DNA from: Anaspis maculata
Taxonomy: Eukaryota; Arthropoda; Insecta; Coleoptera; Scraptiidae
Length of the DNA stretch: 64,000 nucleotides
NCBI GenBank assembly: GCA_949128115.1
Contig: OX421963.1
Span: 83,399,602 to 83,463,601, forward strand
Direction: 5' to 3'
Shown here: piece by piece, positions 23,020-34,743 of the stretch
How positions within the stretch are numbered: the stretch's first letter is position 1
Layout: every line of letters begins with the position of its first letter
Notes under the pieces: model-generated
Told to the model about the DNA's origin: nothing
The model's input: the letters and a program-made list of their open reading frames with translations, nothing else
The model's database searches: none
Made by a program: the position numbers and the translations under genes

Positions 23020-23745
23020 ATGTTTTTAAGTCCCAATGACCTCAGTTGTGTCTTGCTTTATAACTCGAAGTCACAGCCCCCAGTCTTTATTGTAATTTCA
23101 AGCCCTGATGAGCCCCCTGCTTGTGTCCTCGTGTTGTTAACGAAACTGTACTGGAGCCACCTTGTTTCTCCATAGTTTTTTCAAAAACTCTGATAACCCG
23201 CTCGATGAATTATCTTGGGTTTTCATGTAAAGCTCTGAATTCTACGGAGCCCCTTGTATCTTCTTGTGGTTTGAAACCCTGCCGACCCCCATTCTTTCTT
23301 GTTGGGTCAATCTGGGCCGTGTGTCTATGGTGACACTTCCATCCCCGCAATGAGCTTCATTTTATTTTCTTTATGTCTTGAAATCCAGCGGCTCCCGTTC
23401 TGTCTTGCTACGTTTATCAGAGACCCAACGGATCCCCCTCGGGATCCCCTTTGTCTGTATCTGTCGTTTTGAAACCTGAGATTTCCCCTCGCGTCTTCAT
23501 GTGGTGTTGTGTGAAGCCCTGATGAATCCCCTTGTATCTCCTTATGTTTCTAGTCCTATATGGCGCACTCTTGGGCGCCCCCATCATGCCTTGCTTTGCA
23601 ATCGGAGCACCAATGGGCTTTTTTGTGTCTTTATGTGTGATTTCGACGATGAGCCCCCTCGTGTTTCCTGTGGATCTCGGGAATAGCGAGCCGCCTCATG
23701 GGTCACTTTTCTCATGTTTTGGTGTTCTGGCGACCCATTGGGTCG
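23020..23745 (+). repeat. Degenerate GAGCCCCCTTGTGTCTT repeat, block 1
   Basis: A loosely tandem unit of about 43-50 bp recurs, roughly TTTGGAGCCCTGATGAG followed by CCCCCTTGTGTCTTC. Copies are heavily diverged and all on one strand. The array continues after the inserted element at 23746-25567 and again near 27200. Short open frames in this block come from the repeat. Confidence 0.75.
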
Positions 23746-24063
23746 TATGCATAAAAAGTAGTAGATACTAATGCTACAAGTATCTACTTCGTAAGAGAAG
23801 TATGTACTACACTAGCGTAGTACTTACTATGCCCAGGTAGTAGATGCTTCTATATACAATGGTACGTAGTAGTATCTACTTCGCCTTTGAAGCATCTACT
23901 CCGAATCTGTAGTATCTACTATGAATTCGTAGTATTTACTCCATTTTTAGCGAAGTTGCTGTTATAGCAACTTCTCGACCATACTTCTTGTCAAAAACAT
24001 GGCTAAATTTATGGGTGCATCAGTTGTAAAAACATACACAGAGCGGAGAACCTATGACGATAA

Positions 24064-24611
24064 TATACAGGGTTATTCAAAAGTTAAAAAAAAATACTAA
24101 GAGTGGCTGGGAGTTGAGGCCTTGAGGGTAGATCATGACACGTGAAAAAAAAATACTGAGAGTGGCTGGGGGTTGAGGGGTTGACGGTAGATCATGACAC
24201 GTATCATGGAAAAACGACTTACCGTTTTTGAAAATCGACCTGTTCGAGCGTTTTTTTTTTGAAAAAATATGGTAAGAAATTATGAATCTTGTTCAGAACT
24301 TTTGAGTTACCCTGGGGCTCCTCAAAACTTCATGGTGAAGCGTTCGATCTAATTTTCAATGGTAAATCTGGATACAATTTTTGACAAGCTTTCCAAACGA
24401 GCCCCCCTTCCCCCTCCAAGTCAGGGTGCCTTTAGAAAAAAATGCTAAGGGTGGCTAGGGGTTAAGGGGTTGACGATAAATCATGATACGTGTCATAGAA
24501 TAACCGCTTGCCCTTTTTAGAAATCGCCCTGTTCGAGCGTTTTTTTTCCTAGGAACAAAATATGGTACAAAATTATGAATTTTGTTCCGGACTTTTGAAT
24601 AATCCTGTATA
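24064..24611. mobile_element. Nested element with TATACAGGGTTATTC ends
   Basis: TATACAGGGTTATTCAAAAG on the left is matched by CTTTTGAATAATCCTGTATA on the right. TA flanks would fit a Tc1/mariner-type target. The interior holds three loosely tandem copies of a roughly 90-250-bp unit (CTAAGAGTGGCTGGG ... GTAGATCATGACACG). It is non-coding. Confidence 0.7.
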
Positions 24612-24779
24612 TCAAAAATTATTCAGGTATGTACGCGGTGCTGTGTGCATATATTTATTCTGAAATTTGCCGTTTGGATCTTCGCGGTTGGACGTAAAAA
24701 TTTTAGAGCTCCTTATTTTTACATTATTGTTATTTTTTCAGGTGTAACAGAGAAAATTTAGTTTGGATTGCAACTAAGG

Positions 24780-25390
24780 TAATTTCGCTCAATACACCTT
24801 TTCCAGCTGTAGTTTAGAAAACTTCAGATGTATTTCAGAAAATATGAAATGTATTCAAGATCAACCAAATGTATTCAAGAAATTGCCAGTGCATTTCAGA
24901 AAACTTTAGAAAAAAGAAAATAAGAAATGTATTTTAGATTAACGAAATGTATTCGAGATATTTCCAAATGTATTTTAGAAAAAATTAAATGCATTCCAGA
25001 TCCACGAAGTTCAATGGAGAAATTGCCAATTGTATTTTCGAAATTATTAGATGTATTTCAGATCCAGATATTTTTTCAGGGTAGAACAGTGATGAAAAAG
25101 CAAACGTTGTTGAGGAAAACGAACTCCAAATTCTCAACTACAATTGGCGGTTTCTCACTTACAATTCACGTTTTCTAAACTACATATCCTTGTTCTAAAA
25201 TTCATATGATACTTTCTCAACTACATTTGAATATTCAATTATACAACTGGCATATTCTAAACTACATTTCCCAAATCTAATACACTTGGAAATTTCTTAA
25301 CTACATTTCTCATATTTAAAATACAATTGGTGTTTTCTCAAATACATATCGCTAATCTGAAATACATTTGATATTATCGCAAATACAGTT
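24780..25390. repeat. Hairpin of opposed short tandem repeats
   Basis: From about 24830 to 25060 the motif AAATGTATTTCAGA recurs roughly every 30-35 bp. From about 25150 to 25390 its complement (TCTAAACTACATTT) recurs with similar spacing. The two halves could fold into one long imperfect hairpin. This region is internal to the 1.8-kb element. Confidence 0.75.
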
Positions 25391-25567
25391 GGAAATGGTG
25401 TAGTATATACTACGATGCTGTAGTACTTACTACACCGTATTGAAGTAGAAACTTTTTTATTGTAGCATATGCTTCGGAACTGAAGTAGATGCTAAATACA
25501 TAATAGAGGATACTACGAAGTAGATACTTTTTTCCGTAGTAGTAGCATCTACTACTTTTTATGCATA

Positions 25568-26290
25568 CCACCCATTATGTCTTGCTATGTCAATCGGAGC
25601 CCCCCATCTGTCTTTATGTACTGTATTGTGCTCCGATGACCTCCTTGTATTCTCGTGGCAGTTTCGGAACACTATCGAGCCTCTTTGTATCTCTTCTTAC
25701 CTTGGAGCCTCACCGGTCCCCATTGTGTCCTATTGTGTCGTTTCGAGCCCCCAATAATTCCTTTAATGTTCTCTTGAAGTTTTCCGTAGTCAAAGCGAGC
25801 CCGCTCTCGTCTTTTTGTGTTTTGGAGCTCTAGAGGCCCTCATTGTGTTCTGCTGTGTAATTCGAAGCCCCAGTGAACCCCCTTGTGTCTTTATGTGTCG
25901 TTTCAAATCCAGATAAGTCTCTTTTTGTCATTTTCTTCGAATGTTTCCTTACTCTGTTCTCACAAAATCTCTGGCGCAAGTCGTCTGGCGTCAAGCTGTC
26001 TTGGTGTCAAGTTGGTTGAAGCAGGACAGCTTGACGCCGACCATCCTGACCGGGACAACTTGACGCCAGGACAACTTAACGCGTAGACAATTTGATGAGT
26101 CGCTACAAGCCCTGACGAGCCCCCTTATTGTGTCTTTATGTTGCTTTTGGAACTCTATCGAGCCACAATCTATCTTCTCAGATTTTTTAGTTCTAGAGTT
26201 CCTCTTTGTCAATCGGAGTCCCGATGAGCCCCCATGTCTTTTTGTATCGTTTCGAGCCCCACCAACCCGATCGATGGTTAAACAGCCAAT
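25568..26290 (+). repeat. Degenerate GAGCCCCCTTGTGTCTT repeat, block 2
   Basis: Continuation of the array in block 1 beyond the 1.8-kb insertion, with the same strand and unit. A short inverted module of GGCGTCAAG...TGTC motifs (25985-26075) interrupts it. Confidence 0.75.
25985..26090. repeat. Inverted module of CGTCAAGTTGTCC motifs
   Basis: GGCGTCAAGCTGTC and GTGTCAAGTTGG on the left face GACAGCTTGACGCC and GACAACTTGACGCC on the right, around a centre near 26020. The same motif forms a direct tandem array at 28505-28715. Confidence 0.7.
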
Positions 26291-26540
26291 TGAACTAGTG
26301 AGCTTGTATACTTGAAGACCTGCGCATGAGCTGCGAGCAAAAGGGAACCGCCTGTATGAGCAGGTCTATACTAACCACCTACTTCAATTGATAACAGTTC
26401 GCTAATCTTTGAAGAAGTAGGTAGGTAATCTAAATGAATTCAACAATAAAATACTCGTTTATATCAAGTTAAGAAAAATAACTCCGTTGAGGGCAATAAT
26501 TCCGACCCTTTCATGTAATTTTCAGAAAACAATCAACAGT

Positions 26541-26711
26541 AATATCACAAGTGCTTAGATTTTCACGATAATTTTGGCCTAGCGATCGCAAGTGCTGGTT
26601 GTAGCGATAAATGCCCAACTCCGCAGGAGGAGGGCATTTATCTAGGACAACCAGCTCCCGGGAAACGCTTGGGCAAAATTATCTGGGAGAATCTCGAGCA
26701 CGAGTGATATT
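26541..26711. mobile_element. 171-bp palindromic MITE
   Basis: AATATCACAAGTGC at the left is complementary to GCACGAGTGATATT at the right. The pairing includes GATAATTTTGGCC / GGGCAAAATTATC, AGCTGGTTGT-type and GATAAATGCCC segments. The central loop is around ACTCCGCAGGAGGA. Non-coding. Confidence 0.75.
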
Positions 26712-27189
26712 TTGATGATCATTTCAAAAAAAGAAGTCCACAGTGACAGCTGTCAGATTTTGTTGTTTACATCAATTTTATTCCGTTGCTATTGACAGTG
26801 GGATTATTCTTGTAGGTCTGATAATCAAGGGCGGTGTGATCAGCACAAAATTAAGTACAGACATATTCAAAAATATTTTGCAGCTGCAGCTGCCGACTTT
26901 TAGTAGCTTTCTTGCTGATGCTTTGTCCTGGACATCCGTTCATTAGTTTCACATGATGGAAAAAATTCTTTCAACTTGAGAAAGAGTATAAGATTCTATC
27001 AGTTGAGGAATGCTGTACTTAAGTTGCAGCGCAAAAATTAAAAAATATATAATAAAAATAGACGAAATCAGGTCTGAAACAGCTAATCGCTCAAAATATA
27101 TGAGATTTGCTCATATATTTGATGTTGTGGTATGAGGTATGAGATCTTGTTGAAATATATGAGTCTCATACCAAATATATGGGATCTGG

Positions 27190-27931
27190 CAACCCTAGTG
27201 TTGACTCGGAATTTCAGTGGATCCTTTCGTGTCCTTTATGTCGTTTTGAGCCCTGATGAGCCCCCTTGCGTATTCATGTTACTCTCGGAATCGTAGTATC
27301 TACCCTTTATGTCTCCATATGGCGTTGTAAGCAAAGCACCCTTATTCAGAGCCCAATTGGACAGTCTTGTTCCAAGACCCTCATGATTTTTCGCCACTCC
27401 TGAATTTCAGTAAGCCCCCTTGTACCTTATTGGATTGTTGAAAGTTCCACTGGCCCCCTTGTTTCTTGATTGTTGATTGAAGCCCTGTTCAGTTCCCTTA
27501 CATTTTTCCGTCGCTTTCAAAGCTTAAGTGTCGCTTTCGAAGCTTTAGTAACACCTTTGTGCCTTCGTGTAACATTTGGAGCTTTATCGGACGCCCCCGT
27601 GTGTCCTCATCCTCAAGTACCGGTTGGAGCCCTGGTGAGTCTCCCTATGTTTTTTTTACGTGTTTAGAACTCCCGTGAGCCTCTTTTGTCTTCTTGTGTA
27701 ATCCAAAGCACTATTGTGCCCTTGTGCCTCCAATGTCTTTTGCACACTTGTGTTTTCGTCTGGTATCGAAGCCCTACTTGGTCCGCTTGTGTCCCCATAC
27801 CTACCTATGCCCAAAAAGCCCTCTTTTGCTTTCATGTGTTGTTGATAGCCCCATTGGACCCCATTGTGTCTTAATTAATAGTGTTTGAACCCCTGCTGAG
27901 CCCCCTTCGTAGTATTTCCCCTTTGTTTTGT
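27190..27931 (+). repeat. Degenerate GAGCCCCCTTGTGTCTT repeat, block 3
   Basis: The same unit and strand as blocks 1 and 2, for example GAGCCCTGATGAGCCCCC at 27248-27265. Frames at 27470-27888 are products of the repeat. Confidence 0.7.
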
Positions 27932-28317
27932 TTGTACGTTGGTACCTGAAGTAGGTACGGTCGTTGACGTTGGTAGCGTTTGCGGATGGGAGAGGGAGAT
28001 GGCGCTGGGCGCGCGAGCGGCAGCCGCGGGCTGACGGAGAGAGGAGAATCAGCCGCTAAGTAGAGAACAGTACTTTTTATGCTTCATTCACATTTCATTG
28101 TGAATTGTCGGGTTATACCTGGGAGTGAAGGAAGGAAAGAGAGACACTTGCCGCTTCTCCGTGTCCTGGGGAAGGGTCCACCACTTGTATGAATCTGTCT
28201 TGTTGAGTCTACTAACCTTTTCTTATTTGGGGGGATATTATGTAAAACAACGAAGAGAGGGCCACAGGTTGGCTCAGGTCAACTAGAGTCAACATCGAAA
28301 ACAGGGGTTATACTACA
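27932..28317 (+). mobile_element. Possible LTR followed by primer-site-like sequence
   Basis: A stretch of about 386 bp begins TGTTTTGTTTGTACG, ends ATACTACA, and is followed by GAAGTGGTGCCGCAACGG. The last segment resembles the TGGTGCCG start of many retroviral-type primer-binding sites, and a second similar copy (ATGGTTCCGTAACCAGG) lies 30 bp further on. The block is GC-rich and non-repetitive compared with its surroundings. No second LTR, target duplication or gag/pol was found, so this remains tentative. Confidence 0.25.
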
Positions 28318-28504
28318 GAAGTGGTGCCGCAACGGGGTAACACCACAGAAATGGTTCCGTAACCAGGATACACTACACTTTGCATTTTTCCATTTACATT
28401 TAGTAAGCACTCTTGTGCCTTCGTTTGGTATTCGAAGGTCTTTGGATACCTATATCGAAGACCTTTGTGCTTTCATGTGATACTCGGAGTCCTATAGCTC
28501 CAAC

Positions 28505-28715
28505 TGGTGTTAAATTGTCCCGACGTTGAGTCGGCTAGCGGCCACTTTGAAATTCTTGGCGTCAAGTTGTCCCGGCGTCAAGCTGTCCCGGCGTCAAGTT
28601 GTCCCGCGTCAAGCTATCCTGGCGTCAAGTTGTCCTGGCGTCAAGTTGTCCCGGCGTCAAGTCGGCCGCTTCAAAATTCCTGACGTCAAGTTGTTCCGCG
28701 TCAAGTTGTCATGTA
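28505..28715. repeat. Minisatellite of CCCGGCGTCAAGTTGT, ~10 copies
   Basis: A unit of 15-17 bp, GTCCCGGCGTCAAGTT with small variants, is repeated about ten times with two short breaks that share TTGAAATTC / TCAAAATTC. Single or inverted copies occur at 22878 and 25985-26090. The frame at 28526-28729 is a by-product. Confidence 0.9.
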
Positions 28716-29696
28716 CGCTAATCCTGTGAGCCACATCCTTCGGTGCATGCACCGCTGGTTGCTCCAGGGGTGGTGTTCTAGCCCAAGTTTCAAGAGACGG
28801 AGGACCTGAATTCTGCTACTTCAGCAACGCGCGGGGATGCACACAGAACTGAGCCCTGACCAAGCTGCTCCCTCGGTGGCTAAGAGAGACCATTATTCGT
28901 CAAGAAGGTATAGTGTGTGAATACTCCATAACACATTCGTTTTCCACAAGTGATCAAAGTGAGTCATTATACAAGCCTTTTACAATAATCCATCAAAATT
29001 GACTTCTTCACTTAACTCCATCCTTTTCTAGACTTTTGTTGATTGCTGGTAATGAGAGACATCACATTTTTTTTACAGACATATTTCAGTCCATGATGGT
29101 GAGGACGAATGATGCAATCAGTCCCGATTCCAAGATAATCATTTCATTGCGTCGCACAATTTCTTCCAGCTCACGCTACACTATAGCAGTGCCGTAACTA
29201 GGCTTGTTGGCGCCTGTGGCAATGGAGCAATTGTGCGCCCCAAGAAAGGAACCACCCCAGAGGGTCCAGGCCCCTTCAATTTTCCCAGATAATAATAATA
29301 ATAATGCTAATAATAATCTCTAATTTAGCAGAGAGCTTCCATTTTCTCCCCCTCCAAATTTGCGATCGTAATAGGAACACAATTATCATTATCTATAAAA
29401 AAAATAAAAAAATGGCCAATAAGATGATGATCATGTTTTCAAAATCTATCATAAAAAATTGGAGAAATCAATAATAAACTCATTCGGCTCCTAGAGCAAT
29501 TTTGCAAACCCCGGCCGTCGATTTTTTTGCAGTCGAGCTTCTTAACCCAGAAATAAAAACATTGAGACAAATTATTGATGTTTTTTCACTAAAGAGTCTT
29601 CAACAAGAAGTAACAAAATACTGGTAGTACCTATAGGATAGGATGACGAAGATAAAAATTGAACAACAAAACAAAACTTGTCAAGTTAATCACAAA
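28716..29696. other. No gene seen; hAT-like terminus at 29187
   Basis: CAGTGCCGTAACTAGG at 29187-29202 resembles the left end of the hAT MITE at 3780 (CAGTGGCGTAGCTAGG), and the following AT-rich DNA with TAATAATAAT is similar in style. The opposite end was not identified. Confidence 0.4.
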
Positions 29697-29700
29697 ATAT

Positions 29701-30227
29701 TGTTACGTATTTCGCGTACGGGTTCGAATATAATTGAGACGATCGTTTCAAAAGACACACTGTTTATCACTGCGTACTACAATAAATACACGCCAACAAT
29801 TATTCACTTAGGGATATCGCTGTGATATCACTACTTGCTTTCAATCCGCTCGCTACCACTTCGCATTCTAATTCATAACTGCCCGTGAGCTGACGGTTGA
29901 TGCCTTATATAGGCCTCCGAATAGTGTTCTTGAACTTTCCATCATCTTCCAGCAAACTCGACAATGACCCGGCGTACGATTTTCCAGGCGACTCCCGAAT
30001 GATCCCATACATTTCGCGTATAATTTTGCCGTGCTATAGAGCCGGCGCCGCCGCCAAATGGACAGATGTGTCTTCATCGAGCGTTGGAATCTCCCCATTC
30101 TGTTTCACGTACACGCACGCTCTGGAATGCAAGAATACTCCGCCTTGTACACTGCGATCTAATGGATGGAAGAATCCAGAAAGATCGCGTGTGTTCACCA
30201 GTATGCACGGAATTGCCGCTTGAAACA
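29701..30227 (+). mobile_element. Solo LTR, Ty3/mdg4-like, ATAT duplication
   Basis: The unit starts TGTTACGTATTTCGCG, a 5' LTR start common in insect Ty3-type elements, and ends TGAAACA, giving TGTT/AACA short inverted termini. Identical 4-bp flanks (ATAT at 29697-29700 and 30228-30231) fit a Ty3-type integration. A TATA-like CTTATATAGG lies at 29903. No internal region adjoins, so it is a solo LTR left by recombination. Frames on both strands inside it are spurious. The orientation could be plus or minus; plus is assumed from TGTTACG. Confidence 0.55.
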
Positions 30228-30231
30228 ATAT

Positions 30232-33200
30232 TTAGATTGGGAATGAAAAAAGATGCACGTTGCTACCCTGTTTCAAATACGTAAGTAACTGAAGATGAGT
30301 TGTATCACAAAAAAAAAGGGAATTGAAAAAGTCTTGACATTTCAACCACTAAGCTGAACTTCTCTAGATTCAGATTCGGGAAATAATTTCTCAAAACTCA
30401 AGCTCAACGTAACTAGCTGTTTTATCGATTGAAAGTATAGATATCTTCGTTAATCTTCCGTGGCCGACCAGAAAAGCGCAAATACGACTTGACAAGCTTC
30501 AGTTTACCTTAACGAGAGCAGAAACAAATTTTGTAGGAGATAGAGAGGCCCAATCTCAGACTGATTCGGCGGCGGCGCTGGCGGAGGGCGTCGAGCGCAA
30601 GCGGTGCTTTATCCTCAGCGTGCTACTTCTTGCAGCGCCGTGCTCTTCAATTTTGTCCATTTTATGGCTGTTCTGAATCATGTCATGGAAAGGTGGCAGA
30701 AAGAGTCGCTTTCGATTTTTTTGTTTATAAAGTCAATGAAGTTGTGAGTAGAAGTAGATATATTATCCGTTTCACCCTTTTCTGCCACCCAGCAAGCCAT
30801 GATATTGTTTTGTTAGGTTTAGCATACCGACATAACTATCAGTTTATTGACAAATTTTGACAATGCCAGGTCAAATCAGTTTTCAATATGCCAAATCATC
30901 CCGCATCAAACGAAAATACAAGTTTGCGGCATATTCAGCACGTTGAGCGCCTACAGTCAGACATGGCCGGAAACATGACGGTGAATGGGATTGCTTTCAG
31001 TTCTTGGGGTAAGTGAAAACTTCCAGTTCTTTTACTCTCAGCTCAAGTTTGGCTTGGAGTCGAGCAATTCATGTTCTAGTTTCAAATAATAATTTACCTG
31101 TGTTAATAGGTTGAGGTATAAATTTATAATACAAATTGAAAAAAGTTAGTAACCCCTAAATTTCGCGCCTCCTCTAGTTGCTCCCCCTCCCCCAGACGGT
31201 TTATCAGTATTACTATCACAGTGAATTCGGAAGAACAAGAAACCGCATAGATGGTCAGCTCATAAAACTGGTTCTCATGGTCCCAGGAAATATCTTCTTC
31301 CTATTTCCGTGAAAAAAAAATGAATTTTTGAGAGTAGTTTTCTCGAAAATGCGGTATCAGTTCAGACACGTATGTGAATCGGTACTCATCAAACTCATCG
31401 TAGGAAAAAGCGCTTCGCCTTTGCTACCGGTCCAACCGTCCTTCGGTTACCCTATTCACATTCAAGGTTCGAACCGTTCAATCAATATCATTTCTCCGTC
31501 CCATAAGAAATTATTGTCGGAACCAGTCGCACGCTTTGAAATATCCGTTTACGTTCGTTTGAATTACTCCACTTCCCTGTAGAGAACGCGCAATATTCCG
31601 CACGTTTCTTTTATATTCACCGGACTATGGCTGTGATGGCCTTTCAATGGCTGCAGCTTCTTTGCCGAGCTGCTTCTTTTTTTGCGTGTGCATGTCATGT
31701 TGTCCTGTGTGTGCGTCTGCTTGTAACGCACACCAGAACATCGCGGAGCTTCATACACCGTCGGAATCGATTCGCGATTGTATTATGATATATCGTTTCT
31801 GCGAACCACCTATAGAGCCATATGGATGCAGCAGACGCGGTCTGCGTGAAAATTTTCCAGCTCTGGATCAATTAGCGAGGCGCGACACCTGACGTGTGTG
31901 GTAAGAACCGCATTTTCGATGCACCGAGGCACCGGAGCTACATCTCGATTCTCTTTATCGAGAGGAACGATAATTGCCGATCAATTAAATCTCAGCCAGT
32001 ATAATAATGCTGAAGAACACGGGAGAGTCCATTAATAAAATGTGGAAAATCGCTAATTGTTATAGTGTTTGTGTGTAAGATCGAGTTCGCGGAAGGAATA
32101 AAACGGTGTCCTCTCCAAGGAGAGGCGCGCGATCGTTATGGAAACGCATACATCGCGCTGTTGCAATTATAAATACCGACGTGCATAGTGTTATTTGCAC
32201 CAGGTAATGCCATTATTGGTATCTGGAACTGGATCATTTGGTCGTTCGACATAAAGTGAGCTAAAAAGAAAATTCATTCTTCATTATCCGTATATGAGAA
32301 AAGAGAAGATCCTCATCAAGATGATGTGGTGCACTTTATTGCCGATGACGAACCAGTCCATCGTATTCCGTTTCGCCACTCATTTGGAAGGTGCAAAAAT
32401 TGTGTTTCTGGTAAGGTCTATGTGTGTTTGGTTTAGCCTCGATCTTTGGCTCCGATGCATTTTAAATTAATTGTTTTTGTGAGAGGTATAAACGCTCACA
32501 ACAAATATTGGAATGAGATCATCGAAAATCATGACGAGTTAACCTTTGGGATTACAATTCGCTATTACGAATGCATAGATCCGCGAGATTCTCATTTATT
32601 ATTTATAGCTGTGTTCGGACCATCGGTAGCTCATCATGCCCGAGCATCAGAGAGGCAGGCATTGCAAAATAACGACTCCTCTCTTCTACTCTGCCCGAGC
32701 TCTTGCATGATGCTTCTTCGCGGATGCAATTAGAATTATTCTCTAGCGATGTGCATCATGTGCACATCACATATACCTGCGCAAGAGAGTGATATTGTAC
32801 ATTTGCTGCCTAGTGTTGTTTGTTATTAGAGGCTGGATGCCGGGTATAATTTATGCATAAGAGGAAGCGTCCGTGCTCACCGTGTATGTGTGTGGTATTG
32901 GTATAGGTACAGGGTACAAGCATAGGCAAAGGAGCGGTCCGTAAGCTCCTTTTCTCAAATTACGAGATTGAAAAATTGAGTCCTTATATCCTACCTAGCG
33001 AATCACTTTGGACAGGTTAGGCCTTAGCGAAAACAGCTTCGGTTGGCCTTTATTGCCAAATCGCAAATCTGCATGTTTATAGGTCCCTACCCCCACTCCC
33101 ACTAATTTTTTCAAAATACAAACCGTATCGTACTGATCAGTGAAAGTAATGAAATGATACCTACCTATTATTTGAACTTAGGCACCAGCACGACAAAAAG

Positions 33201-33308
33201 TACCCCATTATTCTGTGTAGCACGTTTGCAAGATAGATAAAAACAGAATATATATTTATAATAATATGTGATGTTACGCATTTTGGTACTTTGAATGAGT
33301 AACAACAT
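30232..33308. other. Mostly unique DNA; no complete gene
   Basis: Few repeats are visible and the composition is more even. A GC-rich patch lies at 30565-30615 and a CpG-containing patch at 31360-31900. One possible exon is listed separately (30888-31008). The remaining frames under 100 codons were not recognised. Confidence 0.4.
30888..31008 (+). CDS. Possible first coding exon of a host gene
   Basis: An ATG at 30888 opens 40 codons (start MPNHPASNENTSLRHIQ, end NGIAFSSWG), which run into a strong splice-donor consensus GGGGTAAGTG (GT at 31009). The frame has a stop at 30858-30860, so the start is likely at this ATG if the exon is real. The composition is balanced and protein-like, without repeats, and a GC-rich patch lies 280 bp upstream. 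I do not recognise the peptide and cannot see a second exon within the window. It could equally be a chance frame beside a chance donor. Confidence 0.2.
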
Positions 33309-33395
33309 TGAAACCCCCCTAACTCTGGAGCTGATGCGCCTGGATGGGTAGGCAACCCAACATACTTCAATTTCATTCAACTTATTTGAATAGTA
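33309..33395 (+). mobile_element. Family A 5' end fragment
   Basis: Starts TGAAACCCCCCTAACTC and continues GCGCCTGGATGGGTAGG, CAACCCAACATACTT and ATTCAACTTATTTGAAT, as in the first 90 bp of the other family A copies. It then diverges. It may be the left part of the copy whose interior resumes at 36420. Confidence 0.75.
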
Positions 33396-34743
33396 CGTTC
33401 TCCTGATTCGACAGCGCAGATGCAACATGGACGCAACTGTCGCTATTCAGTGCTATTTGATTGGTGAAATTGAAAAAAACGCTGCTGAACTGAGCACTTG
33501 AATTGACTGATTTCATCTGGAATTGTTGCTTCTAAAATGTCGATATAAAGAGATTGACTTTATCAGCGGCTTCGGCAGGTACCAATTAGTGGATATTGAT
33601 ATGCGGAAGAAGAATTTACTCTTCGAATATATGAAAAAAATATAAAAACCCGATTTTTTTTTGACATCCCGAAGAATTTTTTTTTTTTCATTATGAAGAA
33701 CAGTGGCGACAACTTGTTGAGATTCAACGTAGAGTCGAATGATTAGTTTTTGAGATGCGTGACGATTGTTGATGGTGGTTTGCATGAGTTCTGCAACTTC
33801 AATTTTCAAGGGGGTCCTTGAGCCCCCCTAACCAAAATATGGCAAAGCGCCATGCCAACATTTGAAAAAGGGACCATGAAGACCATTCATACCAAATTCC
33901 ATGCCTTTCTCACAAAAAAAAAAACAGATTTTATTGAATTTGGTCACTAATCCCCGAAGTACACTTAATCACTACTGGTAATTGCAGATTGAGCAGGTGA
34001 CGTTTCTTCTTTTGCGGGAAATAGGATGTCGACGGTTCAGATGACGTTCTGGTCATGCCCTGGAGTATATACCAACAGCTCTGAGCTAACAATATGGCTC
34101 TAATGTGACAAAAGCGAGGATACAATTTTCGGACTTGCCGCAGCAAACATGATTTACTTTGAAAGCGCCGCAAAAAAAAAGCTCGAGTGGGATTTTTGGG
34201 GATTTTGAGTAAATGATAGAAAATGAAATTCTGAATCGACAGCTTCAAAATTTTATGAAATAATTATTTCAACCTCAAAACCTATCTTTACTGCACTATA
34301 GTAACTATAAAATCAATTTGTTTTGCAATATGTTGCCTTGCGCGTTTCTAGGTAGGAAATCTGACACCATACTGAATAAAAATTCGAAATTTGGAAATTA
34401 TTATATCGAAATAATGGAAATTTATATTTCTTGTTCACTTGGCAACCCCGAACGAGGCTTCTGCCGTTTTCCTGCCTGGTTTCTGGTCCGGATAGTCTTA
34501 TGCAATCCGCAGTACATTGATGTAGCAAGGATTGCCTAAAACGTAACGGGTGAGAGTGGCTCTTGCGGCTCGCCTGCTTTTGGCCCCAGAGGGTTTTAGT
34601 TAGAGGAGACTCTGAGAGAGCCTTGACCAAAACTTTCACACCAGGTGTTCGCGGAAACGGATTAAATGGAACCTTTTTCTTCATCGTATCGACTCTCGCT
34701 TCTACACTTGTCATGACACAGTGTTTATTTCCATTTTTTATCA
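33396..34743. other. No gene seen
   Basis: Several overlapping minus-strand frames (33513-33809, 33931-34248, 34313-34753) resemble no family I know. The DNA contains poly(A/T) runs and may be old TE debris. Confidence 0.35.

Larger units (their letters stand above)
23746..25567. mobile_element. 1.8-kb inverted-repeat transposon, non-autonomous
   Basis: Both ends read TATGCATAAAAAGTAGTAG in inverted orientation. Next to each end lies a zone of about 180 bp (23756-23945 and 25395-25560) packed with GTAGTATCTACT-type motifs, which look like subterminal transposase-binding sites. The interior holds a second inverted-repeat element (24064-24611) and a hairpin of short repeats (24780-25390). No transposase frame is present. 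The element splits the GAGCCC repeat array; the flanks share ACCCATT but not immediately at the ends, so the duplication is uncertain. Confidence 0.85.

Noticed and set aside
24064..24611. Tc1/mariner transposon with transposase
   Set aside because: The ends and TA flank fit, but the interior is short tandem DNA with no transposase, so only a non-coding element can be claimed.
28505..28715. CRISPR-like array
   Set aside because: Repeats of 15-17 bp are directly adjacent without unique spacers, and the DNA is eukaryotic.
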